Positions 1 to 10,190 of a stretch of DNA of 64,000 nt are shown here, piece by piece. The translations under genes were made by a program, and so were the position numbers. Below the pieces are notes generated by a model, which made no database searches, had not been told where the DNA came from, and worked only from the letters and a program-made list of their open reading frames with translations. Numbering within the stretch: position 1 is the first letter of the stretch; the number at the start of each line of letters is the position of its first letter. This stretch comes from Clavaria fumosa (lineage: Eukaryota; Basidiomycota; Agaricomycetes; Agaricales; Clavariaceae), in NCBI GenBank assembly GCA_951802425.1, contig OX637802.1, positions 3,334,381-3,398,380 of the forward strand, read 5' to 3'.

Positions 1-971
1 ATGACATGACACTTGCTGCAAAGTCTCTCAGGACGATTGAGAAGCTGAAGAATGACCTGCGACAGCGATACGAGATTTCTGACTTGGGGGAGCTCCATTG
101 GCTCCTAGGGGTCGAAGTGAAGCAAGACAGGACAGCTCAAATCATTTCTTTGTCTCAGAGAGCTTACATTGAGACAGTACTCAAGGAATTCCATCTTGAG
201 GATGCCAGCACACTTTCTATTCCTGCAGAACCTGGAATGGTTCTAGGAGCGCATCAATGCCCCAAGACTGTTGCTGAATTCAAGGACATGGAGAATGTCC
301 CTTATGCTCGTGGTGTGGGGAAGTTGATGTACTACTATGTTGCAACAGGTCCCCAGATTGGCTACATCATTCGCATTCTTGCTCAGTTCATGTCAAACCC
401 TGGCAGAGCACATTGGGAAGCATTGAAGCGGGTTATGAGGTATATGAAGGGTGTAAAGGATGCATGGTTGGTATTGGGAAGTTCAGACGAAGGGCTAGAA
501 GGGTTTACCGACTCAGATTTTGCATCCCAGATCGATAGGCACTCAATTTCGGGCTATGCCTTTCGATTCCATGGAGGAGCCATATCCTGGTCATCTAAAC
601 GACAGCCTCTCATTGCTCTCTCGACTACTGAAGCAGAATACATCGCTGGAACGCATGCAGCAAAGGAGGCGATCTGGCTTCGACTTCTAGTCACTGAAAT
701 CATCTCTCCTATCCTCCTTCCATTGCCCATCTTCTGTGACAACAATGGAGCGATCTCTCTTGCGAAGGACAACACTACATTCCATCCAAGGACTAAACAC
801 ATCGATATCCGGTACCATTTCATTCGGGAGAAAGTCCAGAATCGAAATATCACGGTTATTCGAGTTGGGACTCATGAGAACATTGCCGATATCTTTACGA
901 AGGCCCTCCCTCGCTTGAAATTCGAAGGACTGTGCTGTTTGTTGGGAATTGGTATGTTGGGAGGCCATTAG
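1..971 (+). pseudogene. Ty1/Copia pol, C-terminal part (RT end and RNase H), cut by window edge
   Basis: This is the 3' end of a Copia polyprotein, which copies and integrates the element as a virus-like-particle enzyme set. The first codons read D-D-M-T, so the window edge falls inside the reverse transcriptase YVDD box. Next come the typical Copia landmarks ISDLGELHWLLG, the LMYYYVATGPQIGY segment (family consensus ends RPDI.Y) and a RNase H domain with FTDSDFA, ALSTTEAEY, CDNNGAISLAKDN and the HIDIRYHFIRE C-terminal motif. The frame is open to TAG at 969-971. A purine-rich tract (971-984) and an LTR follow directly. The 5' part lies outside the window, so intactness of the whole element cannot be judged. 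Basis: motifs seen; function from the family. Confidence 0.9.
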
Positions 972-984
972 GCTCGAGGGGGAG

Positions 985-1345
985 TGTTAAGGGGATGTCT
1001 GACGAGCCTAGATGGCTAATACGAAGACCAAGAGGCCTAGAGGGCTGATCCACAGGGGTATGAACTCCAGGAGAGGTTTCATGACATACTGTTTTATTTA
1101 TGTCTCATACTTAAGTTTCACAACATTACTATAGTTACCACAGGCTGGTATAAGCCTTAGTATAGTCGTCCACACTCCTTAGCTTCGTCCAGAACTAAGG
1201 AGTGAGTACTTACTGTTCTGCTCTTCATTACTTTACTGATAGAGTTGCTAGTCTTACTCTATTCAGGTATTTATTGAATATAACTTGTAGCTTCGTCCAG
1301 AACTAAGGATCTTACTCTATTCAGACTAATATCTACTCTATTGCT
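985..1345 (+). mobile_element. Copia element A, 3' LTR with spliced tandem R copy
   Basis: The LTR starts TGTTAAGGGG right after the polypurine tract. A TATAAG box at 1149 lies 32 nt before the segment AGCTTCGTCC at 1181, the likely transcription start. Segment 1180-1201, an intron-like GTGAGT...CTAG stretch (1202-1251, 50 nt, CTGAT branch site) and segment 1252-1266 are followed by a second copy of the two flanking segments, fused exactly without the intron (1288-1324). The LTR right end is uncertain (about 1325-1355). The following sequence is another Copia fragment, so this element may have inserted into it. Confidence 0.7.
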
Positions 1346-1355
1346 GCTAATATTG

Positions 1356-1729
1356 ACTGGGGGTGCAAAAAGCAGCGGACTGTAGCCTTGTCATCCACGG
1401 AGGCCGAGTACATGGCCATGTCCCTCGCCATCCAAAACGGACTGTGGCTCCGCTCTTCACTCGCTCAAGCACGGCTTACTCATGGGCCATGCACTCTGCT
1501 GCATGTTGACAACCAGAGTGCGATAGCTCTCGGATCCAATTCTTCTATGCATGGACATGCGAAACACATCGACATCAAGTATCACTTCATTCGGCAGCAC
1601 ATCTCTGCAAACACATTTCGCGCTATCTGGATTCCGACTGCCTCGAACACTGCCGATGTCTTTACAAAGCCTCTCACCCGTGCCCCACACGAGAGCCATC
1701 GGAATGCGCTGGGGCTGGTTACACGCTGA
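1356..1729 (+). pseudogene. Copia element B, RNase H C-terminal fragment
   Basis: This is a second, divergent Copia relic. The frame opens with W-G-C-K-K-Q-R-T-V (about 1360) and continues through ALSSTEAEYMAM, LHVDNQSAIAL, the KHIDIKYHFIR motif and NTADVFTKPL, the standard end of Copia RNase H. It stops at TGA 1727-1729. Nothing upstream of RNase H remains on the left, where the sequence runs straight into the LTR of element A. A nested insertion, with element A's 3' end breaking element B, is therefore the simplest reading. The matching half of B would lie left of the window. Confidence 0.8.
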
Positions 1730-1735
1730 TGGGGG

Positions 1736-2010
1736 TGTATTGGCACTATAGGCTAATCAGCGTCTACCAGTGTCACATGTCAGTCTCTACCTAGATGTCA
1801 TATCTTTGTTCCTGTTTGTTTCCCTACATATAAAGCTCTCGTAGTTGAACTTCCTCCCTCAGCTCTTGCCCACAATGCGAGACTGAGGTGAGTTCTAGCT
1901 TGTCGGCTACACATACAGACTCTCATACTTTATCACTTGTTAGTTTGGACTAGGTACGAATATACAGCTCTTGCCCACAACGCGAGACTGAGTTTGGACT
2001 AGATCCAACA
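1736..2010 (+). mobile_element. Copia element B, 3' LTR with spliced tandem R copy
   Basis: The LTR begins TGTATTGGCA after a GGGGG tract and ends about CCAACA at 2010. TATAAA at 1829 is 32 nt before AGCTCTTGCC at 1861. Segment 1861-1887, an intron-like stretch 1888-1943 (56 nt, GTGAGT...TTAG) and segment 1944-1953 are repeated at 1966-2002 with the intron precisely missing. The only difference between the copies of the first segment is one CpG/TpG change. The arrangement matches that in element A although the sequences differ. Confidence 0.7.
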
Positions 2011-2180
2011 CAAGTGACCCTTCTGTCCCCACTCTTCATCTAGAAAGCATGTAAATCTCACAATACATTGTGACGAAAACATATTTGTCCTCTAACCCAT
2101 ACCTATATCGGCGTTAGCAAGAATTGTTGTTCGTGTTGCGATTTTGTCCTAAGGTGCGTTGTGTTCCTTCTGCGATCTGA

Positions 2181-2600
2181 ACGTCCCTCAGCTGCACCAG
2201 ACATCTGCAATGCGAACCCGACCCTCAAAATCCAGATAAAGAACTCGGTCGTTACACGTTGAGCGAAGCCGGGCCACCACTTATTTTTACCGTCGCTGGC
2301 ACACATAACCAAAAATACCCCAACTGGCTATTTCCTGACCCTTCGAAACATGTCTCCGAAGCAAATCGTACAATCAAACCTGATGAATTTGTGAAAGTTT
2401 GTCGCCGTTTTGCTCTAGTCCGCGAAGACTTGGAGAACACTCTTACTGGCGAGGTGCGCAAGGCTCTGCCAATGATATGTCCAGGGTCCCGCGACTCGGA
2501 CTCTGATGGGAGTACTCACGGCCAAACACTTCCCGACGCTCTGATGAAACACGTCAGGGCCAAAGCCCGCCAAGATCGCAGGAGACATGTACCCTTGTAG
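2181..2600 (+). CDS. Unrecognised open frame, possible exon of a hypothetical gene
   Basis: A 139-codon open frame runs from just after a stop at 2178 to TAG at 2598-2600. It has no suitable ATG near its 5' end (an in-frame TTG lies at 2259), so if real it is a downstream exon or a partial gene. The predicted peptide is hydrophilic, with a P-N-W-L-F-P-D-P stretch and a basic C-terminus (KARQDRRRHV). I recognise no domain. It is followed by a T-rich run. It may equally be chance. Confidence 0.25.
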   Translation, partial: TSLSCTRHLQCEPDPQNPDKELGRYTLSEAGPPLIFTVAGTHNQKYPNWLFPDPSKHVSEANRTIKPDEFVKVCRRFALVREDLENTLTGEVRKALPMICPGSRDSDSDGSTHGQTLPDALMKHVRAKARQDRRRHVPL

Positions 2601-3084
2601 GCTTTTTTTTAATAACCAGCCTGTATCTCTGAGTCAACGGCGCGCACCTTCTCACTACTGCATCAAGTATTGACGTCGTTCCGGCTCGTAGTATCTATTA
2701 CCACTCGTTGGGTGCGTTGCGCGTGTCGACCTTCTCAAGTCCTGCCACTGGGGCCTTGTCGCTAGTGGCCTTAGCAAGCATTCTTTCGGTTCGCTCCTTC
2801 ACAATAACTTGTCGGGCACCTCATCCTGCTGCGAGAAGATCAAAACTACCCACATTGCTTCCGTTGATGCCTTTAGTTGATGGTATTTCTGTATTGAATT
2901 CAGGTTGAAAGCGTTGGAGGGATTTCAGGGGTCGCGGGGAGGCTTTACAGAGTCTTTTTCGGTGGGGATGCAGCAACAATGCGACGTCGTGGAGGAGTGG
3001 TTGCTGGAGATGCACACAATGTACTTCATAGCTGGAACAGAACAGATTTTGGTTAATTTTTACAATAAGAGTAGACAATCACTG
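2601..3084. other. Intergenic, nothing recognised
   Basis: This is the region 3' of the VWA-RBR gene, which ends at 3085 on the minus strand. I see no convincing coding frame, repeat or RNA gene. It should hold the 3' UTR and polyadenylation site of that gene. Confidence 0.4.
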
Positions 3085-6000
3085 TTAATCTTCTTCCAGT
3101 TCTTCGTAGCCAAAAGCCCCGCCATGATTCGCTGACAAATGCTTATAGCAATCTTCTGCCGACCACGACACGTCTCCAGCACCACAACAATGGCAGAAAT
3201 GTGTACCACACAAGCATGTGATATGATTGCAACCATCAATCTAATTCGTCACATTTTATTTAAAGAAATGGGGGGTGGGGGTGAAGACGTACTTTTTGAA
3301 CAGGGACTTTGCAGTTCGGGCACTTTGTAATACGACTGCGTGAAGTGTTAGTAAACTCGGCTTGGCACTCGACACACTGAAAGCCTCGTATATCTGGAAG
3401 TCCACCCTCCGTGCATACCCTCTCAACAGCCTGCTTCGCAAATCCGCAGTGGAGGCACCAGGCATAGAACCAGCGGTGATCCGCCATTGCTTGTTGTAAT
3501 CCACCAATTGCTATTGCATGCGGATTGTACCTTGCCAGAGTCTGTGGAGCAGGCTTTCGTCGGCAAAATGGACACGTGAGCTGCATGAGGTTGATAAGCT
3601 TTCCCGGCTCGCTTTTCGCGTACTGCAGACCAAGGACATTAGCCAATTTGATGTGCTTGGGGAGAACAATGCAAATGCCTCACCCATTCCCGAATACACT
3701 CATGATCTACTCGCTGAGTACAGCCTGTCCGACCACAGGCTGCAACAAGCTTGCTCTTCTGCATATCGTCAAAGCAAAGCGAGCAACTCCCTAACTCTAT
3801 TTTCCCCGCTCCCACCCAATTTTCAACCTGCGCCTGCGCCTCCTGAGAATCATGGACCTTTTTCCCATCCATGGTCAATGCTACCGAGCCATTTGTAGGT
3901 ATGGTAAGATTGAAAACATCCGTCCCGTGCGCTTCCATGAGCTTGAAAGCAGACCTCCCACGGAAAAAGTCAATGCAGGGTTTAAGCCCGAGCCAATTGA
4001 GGCCATTTTCCTTATTGAGAATGACAGGGGTTGTTTCGCGCGGGACAATTGTAGCCGTTTTCTTCTCTGGATTTTCGCATCCAGGGCAGAGGAACTGGGT
4101 AGACATATTGCGGTAGCATTCGGGGAAAATGATACGGTTTGCACAACGGGTACAATCAACCCAGGGGCAAGGCTTGTTGGCCCGGCAATAGTAGCATTTA
4201 GGTCGCACCTAATCAACGTCAGTCAAAATGCTTCCGCCAACGTAAAAAGACGCACCCTGAGCCTCTGTGGGTCCTCGACGATGTATTGGGCACGACACGA
4301 CTTGACTGCACATTCAACCCAGCAACTATTCATCTGTTAAAAAGGTTGCGATTATGTATAAATAGATGCCAGAATGGAGAGGACCCACCTTTCCTCTGTC
4401 TGGGTAATCAGACGGTTTCTGCTCGACAAAGCTCAAGCAAGGTCCGCAGATGCCTATCTGCTCCCTGCTCATCAGTGTCACACTTCGACTAAAGAACTCG
4501 ACACGGTAAAACCATTGATAGGATAAAGGAATTGCGAAGGGACGGACCTTATTAAACATTTGGAACATTTGATTTTGTAGTCCCCAACTTCCCTTGTCTT
4601 CTCGGGAGTCCAAGGAACCTTTAGGACGATGGTAGACTCCAAATTCAGTTCAATCAACTTATACCTGTGCATGCATTGATACCCCTTCTTTTCCTCACTG
4701 GTCAAAACAATGCCCTCTGGAGCGGAAAGCAAGAATCTGGCACAGTCAAAACTAATATTTTCTGGGATCGCCATATCAACCCATTTGCCCTTCAGAGGAG
4801 CCAGCACACTTTTTGCGTGCTCTTCAAGGAAGGAGACACCGGTTACCAGAGCCAATATGGCGGTCAACGCCGCCGCGCGTGGGGGATAAAGGGTACCTGT
4901 GACGACAAGGTGCGGGAGAATGCGAAAGAAGTCAGTAGGACGGAGAGACAGGGGAAGTGTTCGCTGGTTTGGAGCCAGCTGAGCATCTGGTTCGACAAGC
5001 TGAAACAACTAATTAGCTGGAATAATATGGGTGATTAAGGATGTTGTGCGTGAACCTTTAAATGTGTGAAAATACTTGTCAATTTCTTTAAAACTCCAGA
5101 GTGACAACTCCGAGAGACATCGAGAAGCTCTATCCTCGTCAAGTCGACACCAGCATCTAAGTCTAAATAAACCCTCAGTCCATTGGGTTCGGCACGCTCA
5201 ACCATCCTGTCTATTTCTTCTGTAGCATCGTAGCTCTCCTCAAGCCAGGCCTGTAGGGCGGCCTTCTGTACCGGATCAGTTATGGAACCGACTTTCGAGC
5301 TAAAGGCGTTCAAGAGGGCGATTTGTTCTGCAGAAGGAGGTTGTGCACATACAGTGCGCCAGAGCTGACCGAATATGGCATTGTATGTGAGTGCGTGAAC
5401 GTTAGACGCGATGATCGAGGTCAAGCAGCTGTAAACAAGGCCTCGATATTCTGGCTCTGTCTTAAAACGTTGGGGTAGTGACAGAGGCGTCGAACCCAGC
5501 GGTCCAATAGGAACATCAGACGCTTCCAGATTATCCCGGCGAATAGCACGCAATGGCGTTGTCTTTGAACCGGCCTTGGCGCTGCGCGGGGGAGGTAAGT
5601 ATCCCAGAGATCCGTCAAGTTCATTAGAGGGACGATCATCCAACACAGAACTAGAGTATCGCAGGAATTTGATCTTCCCACTAGAGGTGTCAATTTTCGA
5701 GTCTTGACCCATCCATTTGAGGATGGTTTCGAGGGTAAGTCGAGATATTGCGTTGGCCAATGGCCGGGATTTAATGCACAGACCACCAGTGACTTCGGAA
5801 AGGAATACATAAAACGATGCGTGCGATGTCTCAATTGAGTTGTCGATGAAGGAAAAAACTGTCATATTGAGGCGCTTGGCCAAGAACGATAGCTTGACCC
5901 AATCTGTTGAACCCTCAGGGAAGGCGTTTTTCTCCTTGTTGGCATTACCGTAACTCGCGATGAAAGGGTGGTGGGGAGGTGCATCGGCATACCAAAGAAC

Positions 6001-6381
6001 AAGTGTGCGCCTTTCTCCGCCCTTTTTAACTTCTCGCACAACGTGGATTAAAGCACTCTTAGCGGCCTCGGGGTAGTCACCACCGCCAGTCGCTTCCAGC
6101 TTGGTAACAAAGCCAACGAGATCGGGCGGGTTCCAACCCGACCAGACAACGATTTCATCCTTTGGGTCGGAGTAGTCTCTATACGCGACTACGCCGAGTC
6201 GTTCGAACGATCCAGAGAGCTTCGACAGCGCAAGGATATCTGGAATAGATGTCTGCAGTGACTTGAGATCTAAAACTGTGATAAGGTGATGGCTCCATGG
6301 AGAGAAATGATTTGTACATGTATCCATACTAGCCGTAGCATCGGTGACCACAATCAGGTCAACTGGGTTCATGGCCGCCAT
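3085..6381 (-). CDS. VWA-domain RBR (RING-IBR-RING) E3 ubiquitin ligase-like protein, 7 exons
   Basis: Predicted exons on the minus strand are 6381-5056, 4999-4548, 4488-4389, 4333-4256, 4208-3684, 3622-3293 and 3240-3085. The six introns are 47-61 nt, GT-AG, and all phases join, giving 988 residues. The N-terminus is a von Willebrand A domain with a MIDAS D14-A-T16-A-S18, GGGDYPEAA and the ADAPPHHP loop. A linker is followed by Cys-rich Zn-ribbon-like segments (about 587-690; CSKC, CGPC, CYYC, CTRC, CPGC). Then come RING1 (CSLC at about 794, ending CPFC), an IBR (about 870-915) and a RING2/Rcat, KCPNC...DGCNHITC...CHCCG. In RBR ligases the Cys of G-C-[NM]-H carries the ubiquitin thioester, here about C941. 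Substrate and partners are unknown. Metal-dependent binding by the VWA domain is inferred. The start ATG precedes the VWA strand directly; a second Met lies at residue 4. Confidence 0.85.
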
Positions 6382-6568
6382 GTCGATGATTCTCTGTTGA
6401 CTCGGTTATACTGTAGTTCCTATGTTTGGGATGTCAAGTGTAACAGGTGCCGTTTCGGGAGGAGTAGGGGCCTTTGGAGCCTTTTGAGGAGGCCTTTGAG
6501 CCCAACTTGATCGGCTTGACCAGTCGGCCATTTACCACACAGGCTCATTCTTCCTGGAGCCTTGAAAG
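6382..6568. promoter_or_regulatory. Short divergent intergenic region (shared promoter)
   Basis: Only 187 bp separates the start codon of the VWA-RBR gene (minus) from that of the secreted/TM gene half (plus), so both promoters must lie here or overlap the genes. I see no clear TATA box. Confidence 0.45.
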
Positions 6569-7400
6569 ATGCGCCGTTGCAAGCTCGTCCATTTCTTAAT
6601 ATCCCCTTCCATCCTCCTATTATGTGCAAGAGCCTACATTATCGACGATCGCAACACTATTATAAGCTACAGCGGCGCTAGTTCGTGGACTCAATTCTCT
6701 GACCCAACAGTCTTCGACGGAACGACGTGAGTCCGTGCGTAGCTAACGGCAATAATATGGCTGAGCTGACCCGATTTTTAGTACTGGCACGTTGGAAGTC
6801 TAATATCAGATGCGACCCCTCTCACTCGTTTCACGCAGATAGTGCTTGCGTATCGTCGCAGAACTGTCTGTTCACGTTTCCCTTCACAGGTCCGTGTCCA
6901 CTTATTTCGTTTTATGAATCAATACTGAAGTTTACTAGGTTCCGGATTCAGCCTCGACAGGTTCATCATTGCTTCTATTTCTATTCCATTGAATGCCACC
7001 GTCACCGTCGACGGGAATGCTCAACCGGGTATTTTGATCCCAGATGGCAGTGCCGCCATCACAGTGTACGACTTGCAATCATTAGCGTATGGTGATCATA
7101 CGGTAGAAGTCGTTCTGGTGTCTTACAACTCAGTCGCAAGTCACTTCCGGCTTGACTCGATAACCGTCAATGATACCGTGACCTCTACCTCTACTCCGAC
7201 TCCGACGCTGACGCCCCCCTCGACCTCCACTGCTATTACTGGTAGCTCTACCTCTACCAGCAGCGGATTCCCTACTCCTAGTAAATCGCTTTCACAGTGC
7301 GCTTCTTTGATCCTTGTTCATGGTTATGGATATTGAAATACATTACAATTCCAGTGAGTGTCCGTGTACGACTAGAACCTCGACCACTGGACTAAGGAAA
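6569..7400 (+). pseudogene. Ectodomain half of a secreted/TM fungal protein, lacking its membrane anchor
   Basis: The ATG at 6569 begins a signal peptide (a basic M-R-R-C-K, then a Leu/Ile-rich core ending C-A-R-A), followed by YIIDDRNTIISYSG and SSWTQFSDPTVFDGT. Likely exons are 6569-6726, about 6810-6889 and 6939-7296. Intron 2 (6890-6938, 49 nt) is clear; the acceptor of intron 1 is uncertain. The ectodomain continues FTFPFTGSGF, SLDRF, NATVTVDG and then a Ser/Thr/Pro-rich stalk (about 7185-7295). This is the layout of many agaricomycete type-I membrane proteins of unknown function: beta-rich ectodomain, STP stalk, TM, basic tail. No TM segment follows on this strand. A donor GTGCGC at 7297 with acceptor TTCCAG ending at 7355 would continue into a short Thr-rich stretch and then non-coding sequence. 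The missing part appears inverted at 7451-8054. Confidence 0.55.
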
Positions 7401-7450
7401 AAGGCACGAATTAAAACTAAATTTTCTGTCCTGGCCACACGAGAAAGTGG

Positions 7451-8054
7451 TCATTTAGCAGCTTTGAAATCATAGGCTGGCGGCGGAAGCGGATCGGACC
7501 CAGCCGCTCCCCTTGCACTCGAGCCCTGGGCCTCCACAGCCTCATCCCTCAACATGGTTTCTACTATCTGCGCAACATTAGGCGCAGGAATGCCTTCGCG
7601 GTACAGCCCAGCGACGAACTCCACCTGCTTATCACTGAGATACCGACTGCCAGACGAGCGCGTCGACAGGGTGGCAGGGTCAAAATCGGTTTGGTCGTAG
7701 CTGTATCGACTGCTCGGCGACATGGGGGGCGGCGGCGATGGCGACATGGGTTGCAGAAGTGCCGCTGCCGGCGTTGCGAGTGCGGCTGCGACGCCGGTGG
7801 AACCGAGAAGAGGTGTCGGCGATGTTGGCGAAGGTGGTCGGTTCGCAAAGGGTAGTGATAGTTGGGGGACCCAGTTGGGCGCCGTTGAAGTGGTTTGGGA
7901 GAAGGGCGCCCACGCTGAGTCGTCGGGGCCTGCTTGTCCAATTGAGCTGGGCCCGCGTCTTCTCCTGCGGTAGAGGAAGAAAAACGCGACTGCCACACCA
8001 ACGGCCGCTAGACCTCCTAACACGCCTCCAACGGTGGCACCCACGTGGGAAGTA
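7451..8054 (-). pseudogene. TM helix and cytoplasmic tail half of the same kind of protein
   Basis: On the minus strand an acceptor-like AACAG (8059-8055) precedes an exon opening T-S-H-V-G-A-T-V-G-G. A single TM helix (GGLAAVGVAVAFFFLY), an RRRRR stop-transfer cluster and a Ser/Pro-rich tail of about 160 residues follow, ending in LPPPAYDFKAAK with TGA at 7451-7453. A complete gene of this type would have a signal peptide and ectodomain before the helix. Upstream on the minus strand (8060-8350) I find neither, while exactly that half sits tail-to-tail at 6569-7300. The helix could be a separate gene with an unrecognised 5' exon, but an inversion that split one gene fits better. Confidence 0.55.
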
Positions 8055-8655
8055 CTGTTACAATTTGTAAATAAGCATCGGGCTGATGCTAAGCTCTGCC
8101 TAGCTATGCGACAAGCGACAGAGTTAAAGCCGCCCGTTACCTACTGACCGGTTATATTCAATACTCAGCTCTCAGGTTTGAACCCCAATCATTTCACGAC
8201 CCTGGTGAAATTCACCACAGACCATAAGTGGTGTGGGAGGGATGTCATGTGGGAGATCAATGAGAATCTCCTCGTTGGCAGTGAGGACGGCAGATATTAG
8301 GGTGAAAAGTCAAAGATCCAGAACAAACCGTTGAGCATAGATTAAGATTACACGTAAAAAAGGAGCATTCATGCCACGATGTCGATCAGCGGGTGGAACA
8401 TGGGTAAATGGCTTGATCGATTTGGCAGTCACCAGGATGGGCTTCGCGGAGGGCCAATGGAACGATTTGACTATGAGAGATATGAGGGATTATTATCAGT
8501 ATATTTGCACTTCTCATGCTCTCAAATATTCTTCTCATAATTTTTTTGAAGGTGCTGGTTGCCAACACAGGATGCCTCAGGTTTCTATGAAGGACCATTC
8601 TGGACAAAAATCAAATGTTTCATAAAAATTGTGAATGCCCATGCATGCCCATACA
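8055..8655. other. Intergenic, nothing recognised
   Basis: There is no supported gene here. One 84-codon plus-strand frame (8371-8625) has no recognisable features. The stretch ends where the first head repeat begins. Confidence 0.4.
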
Positions 8656-9155
8656 TTGTAGTAGATTTTCGTAATTAGGGTTAGGTTAGGTCTGAGTACA
8701 GTCTAAGGAGATGAGCTATTTCCCATGCATAAGTAAGTCTTGGTCTCATGAATGATATGGATATGTTGCTGTCTTCTGGGAAGAGTGTGTATGTATATCA
8801 TTCACAGACAATATGCATACTTCTGAGCAGAAGACACACTCTTCCCAGAAGTACACATATCGTTTGCGAACGATATGCGTACTTCTGGGCAGAGGATATG
8901 CGCACACACTCTGCTCAGAAGTACGCATATCATACGCGAACGATATGCGTACTTCTGAGCAGAGGATATGCGTATACACTCTTCCCAGAAGTACGCATAT
9001 CGTACGTGAACGATATGCGTACTTCTGGGCAGAGGACATCTTTTTGGCAGAGGATATGCATATACAATTATTCAGTGTTGTATGTATATTCGTCACAGTC
9101 AAACCAAATAGTCTTGGTAAGGTTGCAAAAAGGTCATGAAGAGTTTCTTTATATG
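8656..9155 (+). repeat. Head repeat copy 1 with short palindromic array
   Basis: It begins TTGTAGTAGATTTTCG and contains TTAGGGTTAGG, then an A/T-rich leader. About 8,770-9,060 holds irregular dyads in which a cttctggGCAGAG arm and its complement flank CGCATATCGT-type palindromes. The same head occurs at 10,840, 13,906 and 52,250. Its end (about 9,060-9,155) is shared with copy 2 at about 11,090-11,180. Open frames across it on both strands are products of the symmetry, not genes. Confidence 0.7.
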
Positions 9156-9159
9156 GACT

Positions 9160-9545
9160 AGGGTCGGACTCATAGTAGTTTGGTGAGATTCAGAAAATAT
9201 CAAAGACTGGGGAGTATACATGGAGGTTGACTATGCTTATATACCTGAGTCCTGTCTATATAAGAATGTAAAGTACAAAGTTGTGCCTTCCCAGTCTCCA
9301 AGGGGATGGAATAGTGGTAATGAAGGGAATGTGGGAGAAAATGTCCATAAGAAGCATAGTGGCCTTGGTGCAGTCACAACAGTTGACAGGTGGTGGCACA
9401 GTGATGGCATCCTGCATTGATGTCCTATTGGGACCTGTCACATGATTAGTGTATCACATGTTCACTATCAGCGGAGTCATGTGACTTGAACGTGACAATA
9501 TCACGTGATGCTTATGTAATCAACTCCGCACCTCAAGCCCTCATT
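9160..9545. mobile_element. Degraded LTR related to Gypsy G2
   Basis: AATATCAAAGACT followed by a GGAGTATACATG-like stretch and a TATATA motif matches the R/TATA region of the G2 LTR (30,506-30,553). Farther right, the blocks around the bipartite GTCACATGA and ATCACGTGATG sequences resemble the end of the G2 LTR. CpG content is largely lost. No partner LTR or TSD was found. Confidence 0.5.
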
Positions 9546-10190
9546 TGAGTGACACAAAACATCAAGAATTGTTTCTCAATGAATTCTGAAGCTATACACA
9601 CAGTGTTTTTTTTAAACATAGACTAAAATTGCTGAAGTAAAATTAAGCCATCTTTACATGTGCTCAAGATATTGATGAAATTAATGACTGTTGATGCTGT
9701 CAATTTACCACTGGCCCAGAGGTGAATTTTTTAGTAACATGTAAATTAGTTTTTTGACATACCACAACCTGCAGGACAATTTGTGAGCCAGGACAGAGTT
9801 AAATTTTGGCAGGAGAAGTTGTGAGAAGGCAGTAACAATCTGCAGACAATGTGAAATGTGTGACTTCATCACTGCATCACACTTGGCTGCCAGATGTTGC
9901 AAGGACTTTTCCAGCTTCCACACACATTTTGAGGCTTCATTTTAGTGAGACAAAATGTTTCTAAATTTATTTAGAAAAGAATGTTGAAGATAGACTTTTT
10001 TATTTTTATTTGTTCTTGAGATAATAATATTATCTCAAAAACAAGGCCTTTAAAAAAAATTGATCTTCAACATTTTGTTTAAAACATTTTTCTGAGAAAT
10101 TCCTCTAACTGAAGTTAATCTCAGAAATGTGTGTGGAAGGCAGAATTTCAGTCACACATTTTGTGTCACTGCTCTAGCAGATAGCAACAA
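9546..10190. other. A/T-rich spacer, nothing recognised
   Basis: A/T-rich sequence with T and A runs and no supported gene or defined repeat. It may be decayed transposon sequence. Confidence 0.4.

Noticed and set aside
2252..2461. Minus-strand 69 aa frames at 2,103-2,461
   Set aside because: Short, no motif, antisense to the equally uncertain plus frame.
7722..8070. Plus-strand frames opposite the TM half
   Set aside because: They are antisense shadows of a GC-rich coding exon; the minus frame has a TM helix and a coherent tail.
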